A stretch of 64,000 nt of DNA from an uncultured Clostridia bacterium (GTDB lineage Bacteria; Bacillota; Clostridia; Christensenellales; Borkfalkiaceae). Where the stretch lies: assembly GCA_947597925.1 (NCBI GenBank), contig CANQFA010000005.1, positions 18,814 through 82,813 on the forward strand, read 5' to 3'. The number at the start of each line of letters is the position of its first letter. Position 1 is the stretch's first letter. The notes beneath the pieces were generated by a model, which ran no database searches, was not told where the DNA came from, and saw only the letters and a list, made by a program, of their open reading frames with translations. This document shows positions 62,742 to 64,000 of this stretch, piece after piece. The position numbers and the translations under genes are program-made.

Positions 62742-63917
62742 TTATTCCAAATGCAAACGGACGGAAGGATGTTTCCTTCCGTCCGTTTGTGGTTGAGCGT
62801 TTGCTTCCAAATCCGAACTCAATTCTTCTTCCAATTCCCGCAGAGATACCTCTTTTGTCCCGTCCTTGAAGTTAAATACAAAGACGATTTTGTCATCGAA
62901 GAGGTAAATGCTGTTTACAAACCCGTCGATCAGACGCTTTCGGCTCTCCAAATCGTTGGGATCAATGTCGCGGAAACGGGTGATCCAAAATGTGATATGC
63001 TCTTTTGTAATTTCGGGGCGTTGCAGTTCTTCGCTCATTATGGCGACCTGCAATTCCTTCTTTGTCGCTTCCAATTCGTCGAGCCGCTGTTTCGTCGATT
63101 CGTTGAAGATGCCCTGCTGAATGGCGTTGAGCATATTTTGGATGAAGGTCTCCGTTTCCGCAAGCCGCGCTTTGAGTTGCGGGAGGAGGGTGTTCTCCTG
63201 CGCCAACAGGTCGAGGATCACGTCGGCAATATCTTCGATGAGCGCGTCGTCCATGATGATCTTCATCGTGTATCGGATGACAAGATCCTCGATCCAATCC
63301 TTTTTGACGGCTTTTTTATCACATCCCTTGTGCCGCTTTGCGTTGGAGCATTTATAATAGTGGTAGACCGATTTCCCCTTGCTCGTTCCCGCTTCGCCCG
63401 CCATGAACGCGCCGCATTTTCCGCACCGTAATTTTGTCGTTAAAATGTAGTCGTCCTCTGCCTTATGGCGCGCGGGCGCTTTTTGGTTTTTCGCCATCTT
63501 TTTTTGAACGCGCTCGAAGAGTTCTTCCGAAATGATCGCGGGAAAGGCGTTCGGCTTGACGATCTCTCGGAAACGATATTCTCCGAGATAGCGGCGGTTT
63601 TTCAACATATGATGAATGATATTGAGGGAGAAGGGGTTTCCCTTGACGGATTCGATCCCGCGGCGGTTAAAATCTTTGACGATTTCCGCCATCATCTCGC
63701 CCTCGGCGTAGCGCGTAAACGCTTCCACGACAAAGGGCGCGGTCTCTTCGTCAATTTCAAAAGTGCGCTCTTTGGTGAGCCTGTACCCCATGGGGACGGT
63801 GCCGCCGTTGATCTTTCCTTTCAGCGCATTTTCGGTCAATCCGCGATTGATTTTTTCTGCGAGTTCTACCGAATAGTACTCTGCATAGCCTTCCGATAAG
63901 CCAAATGGACATAATGC
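62742..63917 (-). pseudogene. Large serine recombinase lacking its catalytic domain
   Basis: The frame starts after a TGA at 63920-63918 and reads about 390 codons. EGYAEYYSVELAEKINRG and KINGGTVPMGYR open the recombinase domain; a zinc ribbon (LRCGKCGAFMAG, CSNAKRHKGC) and coiled coil follow. The N-terminal ~130-residue resolvase domain with the nucleophilic Ser is missing, cut off where residues around ALCPFGLS should continue upstream. Remnant of a phage or integrative element. A perfect 16-bp hairpin (62754-62789) lies in its last codons. Confidence 0.85.
62754..62789. repeat. Perfect 16-bp stem hairpin at the recombinase 3' end
   Basis: Arms 62754-62769 and 62774-62789, loop TGTT. It encodes part of the C-terminal tail (TDGRKHPSVR), so it reads as both protein and structure; there is no T-run. 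Confidence 0.9.
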
Positions 63918-63941
63918 TCATTCGGGGGTGTGCGGCGGGAG

Positions 63942-64000
63942 TTACGGGGTGAGTACCGAGTCGATGTCTATCTTGTAGTAGATATGGACTTCCTGCGGTT
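63942..64000 (-). CDS. C-terminal end of another gene, probably recombinase-like (partial)
   Basis: Open frame entering from the right edge, ending PQEVHIYYKIDIDSVLTP and TAA at 63944. IHIYYxF-type ends are common in serine recombinases, so a second recombinase gene may lie just outside the window. Only 18 codons are visible. Confidence 0.4.
   Translation of the reverse strand, partial: PQEVHIYYKIDIDSVLTP

Overview
The window is GC-rich, gene-dense bacterial chromosome with Gram-positive (Bacillota/Clostridia) character. It carries a Spo0A homologue, a LytTR regulator, clean TTGACA/TATAAT promoters, strong AGGAGG ribosome-binding sites, many intrinsic terminators, and the rimM-trmD-ylqF-rnhB-yraN block. 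Secreted proteins built from Flg_new repeats, BspA-type leucine-rich repeats and DUF6273-like domains, plus large GH3 enzymes with reversed domain order, suggest an uncultured gut clostridium (Christensenellales-like). That placement is inference. Very long ORFs antisense to real genes are artefacts of the GC-rich codon usage.

Layout. (1) 1-13.8 kb, minus strand: one cell-surface cluster read leftwards from a promoter at 13.77 kb: a GH3 enzyme with a collagen-like tail, a repeat-rich lipoprotein with a carbohydrate-binding-like C-terminus, a second membrane-anchored GH3 enzyme, two SGNH-hydrolase/leucine-rich-repeat proteins, and an AMP-forming acyl ligase cut by the window edge. (2) 14-21.3 kb: a LytTR regulator, a NYN/LOTUS RNA-metabolism protein, an operon of TIR-NTPase-TPR protein + inositol-monophosphatase-family enzyme + multi-pass membrane protein, and Spo0A. 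Both regulators lack the phosphoacceptor Asp. (3) 21.6-26.6 kb: an accessory island beside tRNA-Pro(AGG), with a 119-bp direct repeat, a gene broken by one stop codon, an ADP-ribosylglycohydrolase, a truncated Doc toxin, and a small AT-richer operon: TerB-like protein, a 56-residue RiPP-type precursor with a duplicated MSSCRGW core, and a radical SAM/SPASM maturase. (4) 26.7-34.5 kb: an unknown protein, a phosphoesterase, an operon of SNF2-like helicase, MoxR ATPase and metallopeptidase-like VWA protein, a probable 6S RNA and tRNA-Glu. (5) 34.5-43.7 kb: ATP-grasp ligase, P-type ATPase, polysaccharide deacetylase, galM, an XRE repressor divergent from a secreted DUF6273-like protein, ZIP transporter, SDR, and two tandem 16-residue peptide genes. 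(6) 44-61.9 kb: purECFMN, a PurO-type IMP cyclohydrolase with a stand-alone AICAR transformylase in place of bifunctional purH, purD, purL, fhs, mutY, then tmk-rimM-trmD-ylqF-rnhB-yraN. (7) 62-64 kb: a YugP-type zinc peptidase and remnants of serine recombinases.

The purine operon is self-consistent: Fhs makes 10-formyl-THF, which PurN and the AICAR transformylase consume; PurO then closes the ring to IMP. purB and purK are not in the window.

The best candidates for something undescribed are the MSSCRGW precursor with its radical SAM enzyme, the tandem 16-mer peptides, and the TIR-NTPase/IMPase/membrane operon.
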